NCBI GenBank assembly: GCA_934343805.1
Contig: CAKRIN010000003.1
Location: forward strand, 78,482-142,481
Source of the DNA: an uncultured Lachnospira sp.
GTDB taxonomy: Bacteria > Bacillota > Clostridia > Lachnospirales > Lachnospiraceae
Direction of reading: 5' to 3'
DNA length: 64,000 nucleotides
Both the position numbers and the translations under genes were made by a program. Every line of letters starts with the position of its first letter. Positions within the stretch are counted from its first letter, which is position 1. The notes beneath the pieces were generated by a model. The model was not told where the DNA came from. It was given only the letters and a program-made list of their open reading frames with translations, and searched no databases. This document shows positions 18,421-27,539 of this stretch, piece after piece.

Positions 18421-19230
18421 ATGAGAATGATGCCTATTGCCAGTGGAAGCAGTGGTAACTGTATATATCTTGGCACTGAGAATACACATGTTCTTTTTGA
18501 TGCCGGAATAAGCAGGAAAAGAATAGAAGAAGGACTTAATACAGCAGGTTTAAGTCTTAAAGATATAGATGCAATATTTGTAACTCATGAACATATTGAC
18601 CATATAAAAGGACTTGGCGTTATATCAAGAAAAGATGGTATTCCGGTATATTCAACTCCAGGGACAATAAATGGGATAGAACAAACCTCGTCACTTGGAA
18701 ATATTCCGGATGGCATATTTAATAAGATAAATGCTGATGAAGACATTTCAATTGGAGATGTAACAATTCACTCATTTCGTATATCACATGATGCCAATGA
18801 ACCGGTTGCGTATACATTTACCCAAAAATGTGCAGATGGCATAAAAAAAGCATCAGTTGTAACTGATTTAGGGTATTTTGATGATTATGTGGTTGATAAT
18901 CTGACAGAATCTGATATTATGCTTGTTGAGGCTAATCATGATATCAATATGTTACAGGTTGGTCCTTATCCTTTTTATCTTAAGAAAAGAATATTAGGTA
19001 ATAAAGGACATCTGTCTAATGAGACATCTGGACAGCTTGTCAATTCCCTGCTTCATGATAAGCTAAAAAAAATATATCTTGGTCATTTAAGCAAAGAGAA
19101 TAACTATGATAAACTGGCTTATGAAACGGTGAAATTAGAGATTGATATGTCAGATAACTCATTCAAATCTTCGGATTTTGATATAGAGGTTGCAAAGCGT
19201 GATGTTTTATCAGGTATTTGCGAAATATAA
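18421..19230 (+). CDS. Metallo-beta-lactamase-fold hydrolase, WalJ/YycJ-like
   Basis: A 269-residue cytoplasmic hydrolase. The metal-binding THEHIDHIKG lies near residues 55-64, and later metal ligands are seen in VVTDLGYF, EANHD and KGHLSNE. The pattern and length fit the YycJ/WalJ family, whose Bacillus member is linked to the WalRK system and DNA repair. It starts 2 bases after the FtsA-like gene, so it is co-transcribed with it. No walR or walK lies nearby, so the link is by family only. Confidence 0.85.
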   Translation: MRMMPIASGSSGNCIYLGTENTHVLFDAGISRKRIEEGLNTAGLSLKDIDAIFVTHEHIDHIKGLGVISRKDGIPVYSTPGTINGIEQTSSLGNIPDGIFNKINADEDISIGDVTIHSFRISHDANEPVAYTFTQKCADGIKKASVVTDLGYFDDYVVDNLTESDIMLVEANHDINMLQVGPYPFYLKKRILGNKGHLSNETSGQLVNSLLHDKLKKIYLGHLSKENNYDKLAYETVKLEIDMSDNSFKSSDFDIEVAKRDVLSGICEI

Positions 19231-19263
19231 CAGGCGCTTACAAGGTGCAGAAAGAGGAAAGAT

Positions 19264-19536
19264 ATGAAAAAATGTGTAATTACTGTTGTAGGAAAAGATA
19301 CTGTTGGCATTATTGCCAGAGTATGTACTTATCTTGCTGATACGAAGGTTAATATTCTTGATATCTCGCAGACTATTGTTTCGGGATATTTTAATATGAT
19401 GATGATTGTTGATATGTCAGGTTCTACAAAGAATTTTGATAATGTCAATGAAGATCTTAATAAGCTTGGCGAAGATATTGGTGTTGTAATTAAATGCCAG
19501 CGAGAAGAAATATTTGACATGATGCACCGTATCTAA
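19264..19536 (+). CDS. ACT-domain protein (UPF0237 family)
   Basis: A 90-residue single ACT domain, starting KKCVITVVGKDTVGIIARV. ACT domains bind amino acids or other small ligands and regulate enzymes or transcription. The gene lies 23 bases upstream of the DUF711 (PFL-like) gene, and this two-gene pair is conserved across many bacteria. A role in controlling the partner is inferred from context. GAGGAAAG precedes the ATG. Confidence 0.9.
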   Translation: MKKCVITVVGKDTVGIIARVCTYLADTKVNILDISQTIVSGYFNMMMIVDMSGSTKNFDNVNEDLNKLGEDIGVVIKCQREEIFDMMHRI

Positions 19537-19559
19537 GAAAGTGAGGAGACTTAAATACT

Positions 19560-20924
19560 ATGATTAATATTATGGAAGTTACAGAGACTAACAAAATGGT
19601 CGAGAAGGAGAACCTTGATGTAAGAACTATTACTATGGGTATTAATCTTCTTGACTGTGCTGGTCCTGATCTAGCTGAGGTTAATGAGAAAATATATAAC
19701 AAAATCACAACTCTTGCTAAGGATTTAGTTTCAACCGGAGAAGAGATTGCAAAAGAATTTGGTGTTCCTATTGTTAATAAGAGAATATCGATTACACCTA
19801 TTTCACTTGTTGGTGCTTCTGCATGTAAGACACCTGAGGATTATGTTACTATTGCAAAAACTCTTGATAAGGCAGCTCATACTGTTGGCGTTAATTTTAT
19901 TGGTGGTTATTCAGCAGTTGTATCTAAGGGTATGACTAAGAGTGATGAACTTTTAATAAGATCAATTCCACAGGCACTTGCACAGACAGAGCTTATATGC
20001 AGTTCTGTTAATGTTGGTTCAACAAAGACTGGTATTAACATGGATGCAGTAAGACTTATGGGCGAGATAGTTAAAGAGACAGCAGAGCTTACTAAGGATA
20101 AAGATTCTTTGGGTTGCGCCAAGCTTGTTGTATTATGTAATGCTCCTGATGACAACCCATTCATGGCTGGTGCATTCCATGGTGTAACAGAGGATGATGC
20201 TATTATAAATGTTGGTGTCAGCGGTCCTGGTGTTGTTAAATATGCACTTGAGAGTGTAAGAGGAAAGAGCTTTGAGGTCCTTTGTGAAACTATCAAGAAG
20301 ACAGCGTTTAAGATTACAAGAGTTGGTCAGCTTGTTGCGCAGGAAGCTTCTAAGAGACTTGGCGTTCCTTTCGGCATTATCGACCTTTCACTTGCACCAA
20401 CTCCTGCCGTTGGAGATTCTGTAGCAGAGATTCTTGAAGAAATCGGACTTGAGAGAGCGGGTGCTCCTGGAACTACAGCAGCGCTTGCAATGCTTAATGA
20501 TCAGGTTAAGAAGGGCGGTGTTATGGCATCTTCTTATGTAGGTGGACTTAGTGGAGCGTTCATTCCTGTATCTGAGGACCAAGGAATGATTGATGCTGTT
20601 AATGAAGGTTCACTTACAATTGAAAAGCTTGAAGCGATGACATGTGTATGCTCAGTTGGTCTTGATATGATTGCTATTCCAGGTGACACACCTGCAACTA
20701 CAATTTCGGGAATTATTGCTGATGAAGCAGCTATCGGTATGGTAAACCAGAAGACAACAGCTGTAAGAGTTATTCCTGTTATAGGAAAGGGTGTTGGTGA
20801 AACAGTAGAATTCGGCGGACTTTTAGGTTATGCACCTATTATGCCTGTTAATAAATTTGACTGTTCTGCATTTGTGAACAGAGTAGGAAGAATCCCTGCG
20901 CCAATACACAGCTTTAAGAACTAA
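19560..20924 (+). CDS. PFL family protein (DUF711 / UPF0210)
   Basis: A 454-residue cytoplasmic protein of the UPF0210/DUF711 family, whose fold resembles pyruvate formate-lyase but whose reaction is unknown. The N-terminus [20 protein letters not shown] and the glycine-rich central region [17 protein letters not shown] are family-typical. It follows the ACT-domain gene in a conserved pair. The ribosome site AGGAG sits 11 bases before the ATG at 19560; an in-frame ATG at 19572 is a less likely start. It ends just before a bidirectional terminator. Confidence 0.9.
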   Translation: MINIMEVTETNKMVEKENLDVRTITMGINLLDCAGPDLAEVNEKIYNKITTLAKDLVSTGEEIAKEFGVPIVNKRISITPISLVGASACKTPEDYVTIAKTLDKAAHTVGVNFIGGYSAVVSKGMTKSDELLIRSIPQALAQTELICSSVNVGSTKTGINMDAVRLMGEIVKETAELTKDKDSLGCAKLVVLCNAPDDNPFMAGAFHGVTEDDAIINVGVSGPGVVKYALESVRGKSFEVLCETIKKTAFKITRVGQLVAQEASKRLGVPFGIIDLSLAPTPAVGDSVAEILEEIGLERAGAPGTTAALAMLNDQVKKGGVMASSYVGGLSGAFIPVSEDQGMIDAVNEGSLTIEKLEAMTCVCSVGLDMIAIPGDTPATTISGIIADEAAIGMVNQKTTAVRVIPVIGKGVGETVEFGGLLGYAPIMPVNKFDCSAFVNRVGRIPAPIHSFKN

Positions 20925-20947
20925 TTAAGAATTAATACATATCAATA

Positions 20948-20991
20948 AAATACACCTGCTGAATCATATTAGTGGTTCAGCAGGTGTATTT
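20948..20991. terminator. Bidirectional terminator between DUF711 gene and tmcAL
   Basis: A 16-bp inverted repeat (20948-20963 and 20976-20991) with A and T tracts lies between two convergent genes. It can end transcription in both directions. Confidence 0.85.
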
Positions 20992-22203
20992 TTATATTCT
21001 TATTATATTCTGTTGTAATTCATTTTTCATTACATATCCGTACTTCTCATACACTGCCTGCAAATATATATCAGAGCATGTCAGGTCAAATGAAAGTTCA
21101 TTCTTATAATCAGCAGCTTTAGTGATGAATGGCACATCAAGTTCTTTCTTAATATATCCAAGATACTGCTGGCCAGTTTTATTAAAACCAAGCATCCTTA
21201 TATAAGGTATATTATTGTATTTTTCAGACATGGAATGTTTTATCTCAAGAATAATATGCATGATACAGCGGCATATTCTTGAATATACTATATTCTTAGT
21301 TTTAATCCTCATGGCAAATCCGCTTATCGTCTCTTTCCCTGTAAAAGTGCTGGCAAAGCGGTTGGCAAGATCAGGGCTTATATCCTCATACTCACAAAGT
21401 TTTTCGGCAAAATCTGTTTGATTAACATTACATATCTGTCTAAGAAAAAGCATTTTGTGATTAAATATGCTGCTGAAATCATCTAAGAATACAGGACAAT
21501 TCTGTGAATGACTGATTTCTTCAAACATATCCGGAGTGAGATATGTTTTTAACTTATCTGCTTCATCTGACATAAGCATTTTTCTTATTCCAAATGCACT
21601 TGCATACTTGGCATTATCTGTATCGTCATTGTACCCTGCACCTTCACGAAGTACAGGATAATATTTCATGTTTAATTCGTTGCAAAGAATAGCTTTAATA
21701 TATTCGATTGCAAGAATGTTGTTAGAACCTGCAATTATGTCCTTACATTCTGGAAGATGTTCCGAAAGAGCAGACTGTCTTGCAGACGGGTAAGAGCAGC
21801 CGCTTGCAAGGGCTTTATTAAGAGCTGCTCTATATTCAGGAGATTCTGATAATAAAGTTCTGCTTATCTTTGCCAGACTATCTGCATTATCAGTTTCAGC
21901 ACCAAAACATATCGAAGATGCTTTCATTGCATCAAGTGTAAGGACAGCACCTTTTGCAAATATTTCTGCACTTGATAATGCATAGTAAACAGGAAGCTCA
22001 ACAACAATATCTGCACCAGCTTTTAATGCAGCTTTAGTTCTTGCATACTTATCAATAACTGCCGGCTCTCCACGCTGCACGAAATTACCACTCATCACAA
22101 CAATTATGCAGTCAGCCTGAGAAATCTGTCTAGCTTTATTCATCTGATATACATGTCCTGTGTGCAATGGATTATATTCTGCAACTATTCCGCATGCTTT
22201 CAT
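20992..22203 (-). CDS. tmcAL: tRNA(Met) cytidine acetate ligase TmcAL (YlbM)
   Basis: A 403-residue enzyme that, in Bacillus, uses acetate and ATP to acetylate the wobble cytidine of elongator tRNA-Met. The N-terminal nucleotidyltransferase motif [17 protein letters not shown] has the HxGH signature at residues 14-17. ISxxxIR-like motifs are less obvious. The reverse-strand ribosome site AAAGGAG precedes the ATG. It is divergent from pta-ackA, which set the acetate and acetyl phosphate pool; in Bacillus ylbM is next to ylbN-rpmF, which here follow ackA. The context supports the assignment. Confidence 0.92.
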   Translation of the reverse strand: MKACGIVAEYNPLHTGHVYQMNKARQISQADCIIVVMSGNFVQRGEPAVIDKYARTKAALKAGADIVVELPVYYALSSAEIFAKGAVLTLDAMKASSICFGAETDNADSLAKISRTLLSESPEYRAALNKALASGCSYPSARQSALSEHLPECKDIIAGSNNILAIEYIKAILCNELNMKYYPVLREGAGYNDDTDNAKYASAFGIRKMLMSDEADKLKTYLTPDMFEEISHSQNCPVFLDDFSSIFNHKMLFLRQICNVNQTDFAEKLCEYEDISPDLANRFASTFTGKETISGFAMRIKTKNIVYSRICRCIMHIILEIKHSMSEKYNNIPYIRMLGFNKTGQQYLGYIKKELDVPFITKAADYKNELSFDLTCSDIYLQAVYEKYGYVMKNELQQNIIRI

Positions 22204-22230
22204 ATCGTGTCTCCTTTTTGCTTTTATTAT

Positions 22231-22259
22231 ATTTTACTGAAATCATGTATTTATGTCAA
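22231..22259 (-). promoter_or_regulatory. Promoter of tmcAL
   Basis: On the reverse strand, TTGACA (22259-22254) and TAAAAT (22236-22231) are separated by 17 bases. The predicted start is about 20 bases upstream of the ATG. Confidence 0.65.
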
Positions 22260-22319
22260 AAAAATTAGCAGATTTAGTCAATGTATCGTTTTTAAAACAT
22301 TTTTAAGTGCATGACGACC

Positions 22320-22348
22320 TTGTTTTCAACTAAAAATTGGTATATAAT
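22320..22348 (+). promoter_or_regulatory. Promoter of pta-ackA
   Basis: TTGTTT (22320-22325) and a perfect TATAAT (22343-22348) are separated by 17 bases. The leader of about 56 bases ends in AAGGAGG. I saw no clear CcpA cre site in the 110 bases upstream. Confidence 0.7.
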
Positions 22349-22410
22349 TTTTTAAAGAGTTCAGTATGTTTACTGAAAATTTACTTTTTTATAAGGAGGA
22401 GTCATTAATC

Positions 22411-23406
22411 ATGGCATTTATTGACACAATTAAGGAAAGAGCAAAGGCAGACAAGAAGACTATCGTTTTACCAGAGTCTATGGATAAGAGAACTTATGAA
22501 GCTGCTGAGAAGATTTTAAAGGAAGGCATTGCTAATTTAGTTATCATTGGTACTCCTGAAGAGATCGAGAAGTATGGTAAGGGCTATGACATTTCTGGCG
22601 CCACAATCGTAGATCCATTTAACGATCCTAATAAGCAGAAGTATATCGATAAATTCGTTGAATTAAGAAGCAAGAAGGGTGTTACACCTGAGATGGCTAA
22701 GGAACAGATGGAAAAGGATTACATGTACTATGCATGCCTTATGTGTAAGTGTGGAGATGCTGATGGAGCAGTATCTGGCGCATGCCACTCAACAGGTAAC
22801 ACAATCCGTCCAGCTCTTCAGTTATTAAAGACTAAGCCAGGTATCAGCTCAGTTTCAGGTTTCTTCCTTATGGAAGTTCCAGACTGTGAATTCGGTGAGA
22901 ATGGTCTTTTTGTATTCGCTGACTGTGCTGTAAGCCCAGATTATGATTCAGAGAAGCTCGCTGAGGTTGCAAAGCTTTCTTCAGATTCATTCAAGAGCTT
23001 TGTAGGAAAGGATGCTAAGGTTGCTATGCTTAGTTTCTCTTCATACGGAAGCGCTAAGCATGAGAGAGTAACAATGGTTGCTGATGCTGTTAAGATTGCT
23101 AAAGAAAAATATCCAGATATCACTGTTGATGGCGAACTTCAGTTAGATGCTGCTTTAGTTCCAGAAGTTGCTGCACTTAAGGCACCTGAGAGCCCGGTAG
23201 CTGGTAAGGCTAATACACTTGTATTCCCTAACCTTGAAGCTGGTAACATCGGTTATAAGCTTGTTCAGAGACTTGCTAAGGCTGGAGCTTATGGTCCTGT
23301 TCTTCAGGGACTTTCTATGCCAGTTAACGATCTTTCAAGAGGATGCTTCGCTGATGATATCGTTGGTGTAGTAGCTATGACAGCTGTTCAGGCTCAGAAT
23401 GCATAA
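22411..23406 (+). CDS. pta: Phosphate acetyltransferase
   Basis: Converts acetyl-CoA and phosphate to acetyl phosphate in the fermentative acetate pathway. The 331 residues fit the short, single-domain Pta form. Recognisable segments include GACHSTGNTIRPALQLLKT and the C-terminal NIGYKLVQRLAKAGAYGPVL. I used the ATG at 22411 with AAGGAGG about 11 bases upstream; an ATG at 22366 lies before that site and would add 15 atypical residues. Codon use looks highly biased, as expected for abundant enzymes. ackA follows 27 bases later with its own AAGGAG. Confidence 0.97.
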   Translation: MAFIDTIKERAKADKKTIVLPESMDKRTYEAAEKILKEGIANLVIIGTPEEIEKYGKGYDISGATIVDPFNDPNKQKYIDKFVELRSKKGVTPEMAKEQMEKDYMYYACLMCKCGDADGAVSGACHSTGNTIRPALQLLKTKPGISSVSGFFLMEVPDCEFGENGLFVFADCAVSPDYDSEKLAEVAKLSSDSFKSFVGKDAKVAMLSFSSYGSAKHERVTMVADAVKIAKEKYPDITVDGELQLDAALVPEVAALKAPESPVAGKANTLVFPNLEAGNIGYKLVQRLAKAGAYGPVLQGLSMPVNDLSRGCFADDIVGVVAMTAVQAQNA

Positions 23407-23433
23407 TTAACATTTTTAAGGAGAATTTTTGTA

Positions 23434-24633
23434 ATGAATATTTTAGTATTAAACTGTGGAAGCTCATCTCTTAAGTATCAGCTTATTAACATGGATGATG
23501 AGAGCGTAATCGCAAAAGGTCTTGTAGAGAGAATCGGTATTGAAGGTTCTGTTCTTACACATAAGCCAACAGGAAAGGATAAGTATGTTGTTGAAACTCC
23601 TATGAAGGATCACAACATTGCAGTTAAGCTTGTTCTTGATGCTCTTCAGGATGCTGAGCACGGCGTAATCAAGTCTACAGATGAGATTGCAGCAGTAGGA
23701 CACAGAGTACTTCACGCAGGTGAGAAGTATATCGAGTCTTGTCTTGTAACAGAGGATGTTAAGAAGGTTGTAAGAGAGTGCTTCGACCTTGGTCCTTTAC
23801 ATAACCCAGCTAACCTTATCGGTATTGAAGCTGTTGAGGCAGCTATGCCAGGCAAGCCAAATGTAGCTGTATGGGACACAGCATTTGGTGGAACAATGGA
23901 GCCAAAGGCTTATCTTTATGCTATTCCTCGTGAATACTATGAGAAGTATGGTGTAAGAAGATATGGTTTCCACGGAACAAGCCACAGCTTTGTATCTAAG
24001 GAAACAATCAAGTTTGCAGATCTTGATCCTAAGACAGCTAAGGTTATTGTATGCCACCTTGGTAATGGTGCTTCAATTTCAGCTTCTGTTGGTGGTAAGT
24101 GCGTAGATACTTCTATGGGTCTTACTCCTCTTGAAGGACTTATCATGGGAACACGTTCTGGTGATCTTGACCCAGCTATCTTAGAGTTCTTATGCAACCA
24201 TGAGAACCTTACAATAAGCGAGATGCTCAATATCCTTAACAAGAAGTCTGGTGTACTTGGTATGTCAGGTGGAATCTCAAGTGATTTCAGAGATCTTAAT
24301 GCTGCAGCTAATGATGGTAACGAGATTGCTAAGGTTACACTTGAAGCTTATGCTTACAGAGTAGCTAAGTATATTGGTGCTTACACAGCAGCCATGAATG
24401 GTGTTGATGCTATTACATTTACAGCAGGTGTTGGTGAGAACGCTGCATGGCTTCGTCCAATGGTTGCTAAGTATCTTGGATATCTTGGCGTTAAGCTTGA
24501 TGAAGCAGCAAGTGAGAAGGCTTGTGGAGTAGAAGGAATTATCTCTACACCTGATTCTAAAGTTAAGCTTTGTGTAATTCCTACTAATGAAGAGCTTGCA
24601 ATTGCAAGAGAGACATTAGCATTAGTAAAATAA
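23434..24633 (+). CDS. ackA: Acetate kinase
   Basis: Makes ATP and acetate from acetyl phosphate and ADP, or the reverse. The 399 residues start MNILVLNCGSSSLKYQLI, the ASKHA-family phosphate-binding motif. The RYGFHGTSHSFVSKE and HLGNGASISA segments are diagnostic. It forms an operon with pta and shares its strong codon bias. The pair would provide substrate-level ATP and can feed acetate to the divergent TmcAL; the second point is inference. Confidence 0.98.
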   Translation: MNILVLNCGSSSLKYQLINMDDESVIAKGLVERIGIEGSVLTHKPTGKDKYVVETPMKDHNIAVKLVLDALQDAEHGVIKSTDEIAAVGHRVLHAGEKYIESCLVTEDVKKVVRECFDLGPLHNPANLIGIEAVEAAMPGKPNVAVWDTAFGGTMEPKAYLYAIPREYYEKYGVRRYGFHGTSHSFVSKETIKFADLDPKTAKVIVCHLGNGASISASVGGKCVDTSMGLTPLEGLIMGTRSGDLDPAILEFLCNHENLTISEMLNILNKKSGVLGMSGGISSDFRDLNAAANDGNEIAKVTLEAYAYRVAKYIGAYTAAMNGVDAITFTAGVGENAAWLRPMVAKYLGYLGVKLDEAASEKACGVEGIISTPDSKVKLCVIPTNEELAIARETLALVK

Positions 24634-24676
24634 TTAACAGATTTATGAAAAATATTTAATTTAAATGAATTTGTTG

Positions 24677-24731
24677 TTGACAAAGCCAGGGAGCATGCGT
24701 ATAATTGACAAGGTGTGGATTAGCGCATGCT
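24677..24731 (+). promoter_or_regulatory. Consensus promoter with flanking inverted repeat, upstream of ylbN-rpmF
   Basis: A perfect TTGACA (24677-24682), 17-base spacer and perfect TATAAT (24700-24705) precede ylbN. Two 8-base inverted arms, AGCATGCG at 24692-24699 and CGCATGCT at 24724-24731, flank the -10 and the predicted start near 24712. Each arm contains the palindrome GCATGC, and the two lie 32 bases apart. This layout suits repression of a strong promoter; no regulator is known. Confidence 0.72.
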
Positions 24732-24766
24732 TTTCCTATGCACAATAGTATGAATTGGAGACAATT

Positions 24767-25291
24767 ATGCTAATTGATTTAAGAGAGCTTTTATCCGGTT
24801 CACAGGATGAAAGAATAGAAAAGGTTTCAATTGAATCAGAAAGCTTTGACACTGGGATTGCTAAGTATAATATACTTGAGAAACCAGAGTTTGAATTAAG
24901 TATTACCATAATTGGTAAGAACAAGCTTGAGATTAAAGCAGAGAGCTTTGTTGTTCTTGATATTCCGTGTGACAGATGTTTAGAGTCTGTTCCTACGAAA
25001 GTAGATTACAGTGTTGATGAAATTGTTGATTTTGCAGACAACGCTGCCGGGGAAGAAGCAAAGGAAGAAAAAGACTATATTGGTGGATACGAACTCGACG
25101 TGGACAGATTAGTTTTCGGCGAAATACTTATATCCATGCCGGGTAAGACATTATGTACCCCTGATTGCAAGGGGCTATGTTCTATATGCGGACACAACCT
25201 GAATATCTCAGAGTGTGGCTGTGACCGAGAGTCCCTGGATCCAAGAATGTCTGTTTTCAAAGATATTTTAAAGAATTTTAAGGAGGTGTAA
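24767..25291 (+). CDS. YceD/YlbN family protein (DUF177)
   Basis: A 174-residue DUF177 protein. Cysteine pairs at CDRC (about residue 66) and CTPDCKGLCSICG (about 129-141) suggest a bound metal. Family members lie directly upstream of rpmF in most bacteria and are linked to ribosome or 23S rRNA accumulation, though the biochemical role is unclear. The ATG at 24767 follows TTGGAG; an in-frame TTG at 24755 is part of that site. The gap to rpmF is 3 bases, so the pair is coupled. Confidence 0.9.
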   Translation: MLIDLRELLSGSQDERIEKVSIESESFDTGIAKYNILEKPEFELSITIIGKNKLEIKAESFVVLDIPCDRCLESVPTKVDYSVDEIVDFADNAAGEEAKEEKDYIGGYELDVDRLVFGEILISMPGKTLCTPDCKGLCSICGHNLNISECGCDRESLDPRMSVFKDILKNFKEV

Positions 25292-25294
25292 CAT

Positions 25295-25474
25295 ATGTCA
25301 ATTTGTCCAAAGAATAAATCTTCAAAGGCAAGAAGAGATAAGAGAAGAGCAAACTGGAAGATGGCTGCTCCAAATCTTGTAAAGTGTTCAAAGTGTGGCG
25401 CTTTAATGATGCCTCATAGAGTATGCAAGTCTTGTGGTTCTTACAACAAGAAAGAAATCATCTCTGTTGACTAA
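25295..25474 (+). CDS. rpmF: 50S ribosomal protein L32
   Basis: A 59-residue basic protein of the large ribosomal subunit. The N-terminus SICPKNKSSKARRDKRRANWK is diagnostic. Four cysteines in CSKCG and CKSCG form a zinc ribbon, the zinc-dependent (C+) form. AAGGAGGTG lies 6 bases before the ATG. It follows ylbN by 3 bases and ends in a terminator 20 bases after the stop. Confidence 0.98.
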   Translation: MSICPKNKSSKARRDKRRANWKMAAPNLVKCSKCGALMMPHRVCKSCGSYNKKEIISVD

Positions 25475-25493
25475 TTATTAATAATGAATTATT

Positions 25494-25524
25494 ATAGGCT
25501 GTCCCTTATGGGGCAGCTTATTTT
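25494..25524 (+). terminator. Terminator after rpmF
   Basis: A 12-bp stem with two G-U pairs (25494-25505 with 25510-25521), a TTAT loop and a T run closes the ylbN-rpmF transcript. Confidence 0.75.
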
Positions 25525-25550
25525 CAATTATGAAGGTTTGAGGTATATTA

Positions 25551-26072
25551 ATGGCTAAACTAATTAGGGCTACTGCATTAATTCTGGCATTTATATTGAT
25601 TTTGCCAGCTTGTGGATGTGGTACTGGAAATTCATCAGGTAATTCAGATACTCAGGAAGATACACAGGCTCCGATTGACGATAATTATGGAAAAGGACTT
25701 AGCTTCGCATATACTGATTATGCTGATAATGTGATGTCGTTAAATTATAATCTTAAGCAGAACGCAGTTGGAAACTGGCAGTTATCAGTCAGCGGACAGA
25801 ATGCGCATGTTAATGGAACAAAAGTTATCTCAGCTGATAATGCAGCTGCTTTCTTTTATTTTCTTATTAAAGAAACTGGTATTGAGAGTTATAAGGGATA
25901 CAATAAAACTGATGACGAAATAACATCTGATACTGCATGGTGGTTTAATCTGGATGTCTATTATGAAAAAGATTCTATTGTTGCTTATGGTTATATGATG
26001 CACCCTGATGATTATGATGATTTAAGAATTAAGATTACAGAATATCTCAACAATTTATTTAAGGCAGCTTAA
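25551..26072 (+). CDS. Small lipoprotein of unknown function
   Basis: A 173-residue protein. Residues 1-20 are a hydrophobic signal segment and LPAC gives a lipobox with the lipidated Cys21. A Ser, Asp and Gln-rich linker follows, then a globular part with WWFNLDVYYEKDSIVAYGYMM. I recognise no known domain. It lies between rpmF and plsX, just after a terminator, and has GAGG about 8 bases before the ATG. No role is proposed beyond attachment to the outer face of the membrane. Confidence 0.75.
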   Translation: MAKLIRATALILAFILILPACGCGTGNSSGNSDTQEDTQAPIDDNYGKGLSFAYTDYADNVMSLNYNLKQNAVGNWQLSVSGQNAHVNGTKVISADNAAAFFYFLIKETGIESYKGYNKTDDEITSDTAWWFNLDVYYEKDSIVAYGYMMHPDDYDDLRIKITEYLNNLFKAA

Positions 26073-26074
26073 TG

Positions 26075-26103
26075 TTGCGTTAATTTGATATTCGTAGTAT
26101 ATT
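26075..26103 (+). promoter_or_regulatory. Candidate promoter of plsX
   Basis: TTGCGT (26075-26080) and TATATT (26098-26103) are separated by 17 bases, starting just after the stop of the lipoprotein gene. The leader before plsX would be about 40 bases. No FapR-type operator was seen. Confidence 0.5.
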
Positions 26104-26148
26104 TTTATATGGTATTTTATGAATCAGATGAAATGGAGTTAGATATTT

Positions 26149-27162
26149 ATGGTTAAGATCGCGCTTGATGCAATGGGTGGAGATAACGCACCAGCTGAGA
26201 TTGTTAAAGGAGCTGTAGAAGCTGTTAATGCAGAAAAAGACTGCTTTGTATATCTTGTTGGAAAAGAAGAGGCTGTCAAGGCTGCACTTGAAGGACAGGA
26301 TTATGATAAAGACAGAATTGAAATTGTTAATGCAAATGATGTGATTGAAACAGGTGAACCTCCTGTTATGGCTATAAGAAGAAAGAAAGAATCTTCTCTT
26401 GTCAAAGCTATGTATATGGTTAAGAATAAAGAGGCTGATGCATTTGTATCTGCTGGAAGTTCTGGAGCAATACTTGTTGGAGGGCAGACTATTGTTGGAA
26501 GACTGCGTGGAGTGGACAGACCTCCAATGGCGGCTCTTATTCCTACCAGAGACGGAGTTTCTCTGCTTGTTGACAGTGGTGCTAATGTGGACGCAAGAGC
26601 TACAATGCTTGTACAGTGGGCAGTTATGGGATCTATATATATGGAAAATGTTGTTGGCATTAAGAAACCAAGAGTTGCAATTGTCAATGTCGGACTTGAA
26701 GAGGAAAAGGGTAATGCACTTGTCAAAGAGACTTATCCAATGCTCAAAGAATGTCCTAACATTAATTTTATAGGAAGTATTGAAGCCAGAGAAATTCCTA
26801 ACAGTTATGCTGATATTATTGTATGTGATGCATTTGTGGGAAATTGTATTCTGAAGCTGTACGAAGGAGAAGCTAAGATGATTCTTGGCAAGATAAAAGG
26901 AGTTATGATGTCTTCTTTAAAAACAAAGATTGGTGCGCTCCTTATTAAAAAATCTTTAAAAACACAGCTTAAATCAATGGATGCTTCTGAGCACGGAGGA
27001 GCTCCTTTAATAGGACTTAACGGACTTGTTGTTAAAACGCATGGAAATGCTAAATCAAAAGAGGTTAAGAATTCATTAATTCAGTGCGTAACATTTACAA
27101 AAATGAATATAAATGATAAAATCATTGAGGCGCTCGGTCAGATTCCGGAGCAGCATAATTAA
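26149..27162 (+). CDS. plsX: Phosphate acyltransferase PlsX
   Basis: Forms acyl phosphate from acyl-ACP, the substrate for PlsY (also in this window, 46460). The 337 residues start VKIALDAMGGDNAP, the family signature. The segment FVGNCILKLYEGEAKMI near residue 227 is also typical. GGAG precedes the ATG. acpP follows 19 bases later, but fabD and fabG, which sit between them in Bacillus, are absent. Confidence 0.97.
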   Translation: MVKIALDAMGGDNAPAEIVKGAVEAVNAEKDCFVYLVGKEEAVKAALEGQDYDKDRIEIVNANDVIETGEPPVMAIRRKKESSLVKAMYMVKNKEADAFVSAGSSGAILVGGQTIVGRLRGVDRPPMAALIPTRDGVSLLVDSGANVDARATMLVQWAVMGSIYMENVVGIKKPRVAIVNVGLEEEKGNALVKETYPMLKECPNINFIGSIEAREIPNSYADIIVCDAFVGNCILKLYEGEAKMILGKIKGVMMSSLKTKIGALLIKKSLKTQLKSMDASEHGGAPLIGLNGLVVKTHGNAKSKEVKNSLIQCVTFTKMNINDKIIEALGQIPEQHN

Positions 27163-27181
27163 TTTGGAAAGGGTAGATATT

Positions 27182-27412
27182 ATGGAATTTGAGAAGTTAC
27201 AGAATATTATTGCTGATGTACTTAATATTGATAAAGACAAGATTACACCTGAGACAACATTTGTTGATGATCTTGGTGCTGATTCATTAGATGTATTTCA
27301 GATTATCATGGGAATTGAAGATGAATTTAATATCCAGATTCCTGATGATGCAGCTGAATCAATTGTAACTGTTAATGATGCAGTAGTTCAGATACAGAAC
27401 GCTACTAAATAA
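27182..27412 (+). CDS. acpP: Acyl carrier protein
   Basis: A 76-residue acidic carrier of fatty acyl groups. The 4'-phosphopantetheine attachment serine is Ser35 in DLGADSLDVFQ. GAAAGGG precedes the ATG at 27182; a longer reading from 27113 overlaps the end of plsX and was rejected. It is followed by a long perfect hairpin. The plsX-acpP-rnc order is the standard Firmicutes arrangement minus fabD/fabG. Confidence 0.97.
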   Translation: MEFEKLQNIIADVLNIDKDKITPETTFVDDLGADSLDVFQIIMGIEDEFNIQIPDDAAESIVTVNDAVVQIQNATK

Positions 27413-27436
27413 TATACATGTAGCGATTATTAAATG

Positions 27437-27490
27437 AGAGCATAAGCAACAAATATGTCTGCATAATTTGTTGCTTATGCTCTTGTTTTC
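27437..27490 (+). terminator. Long hairpin terminator after acpP
   Basis: An uninterrupted 18-bp stem (27437-27454 with 27466-27483) has an 11-base loop and is followed by TGTTTTC. It separates plsX-acpP from rnc-smc-ftsY. The tail is only moderately T-rich, so partial read-through is possible. The stem could also be an RNA-processing site. Confidence 0.72.
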
Positions 27491-27539
27491 GAGATATGTT
27501 TATGCATCATATTGTACTTAAAACATAGAAAGGCCGATT

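Noticed and set aside
22260..22365. Search for a CcpA cre site before pta
   Set aside because: No good match to the cre consensus was seen in this stretch.
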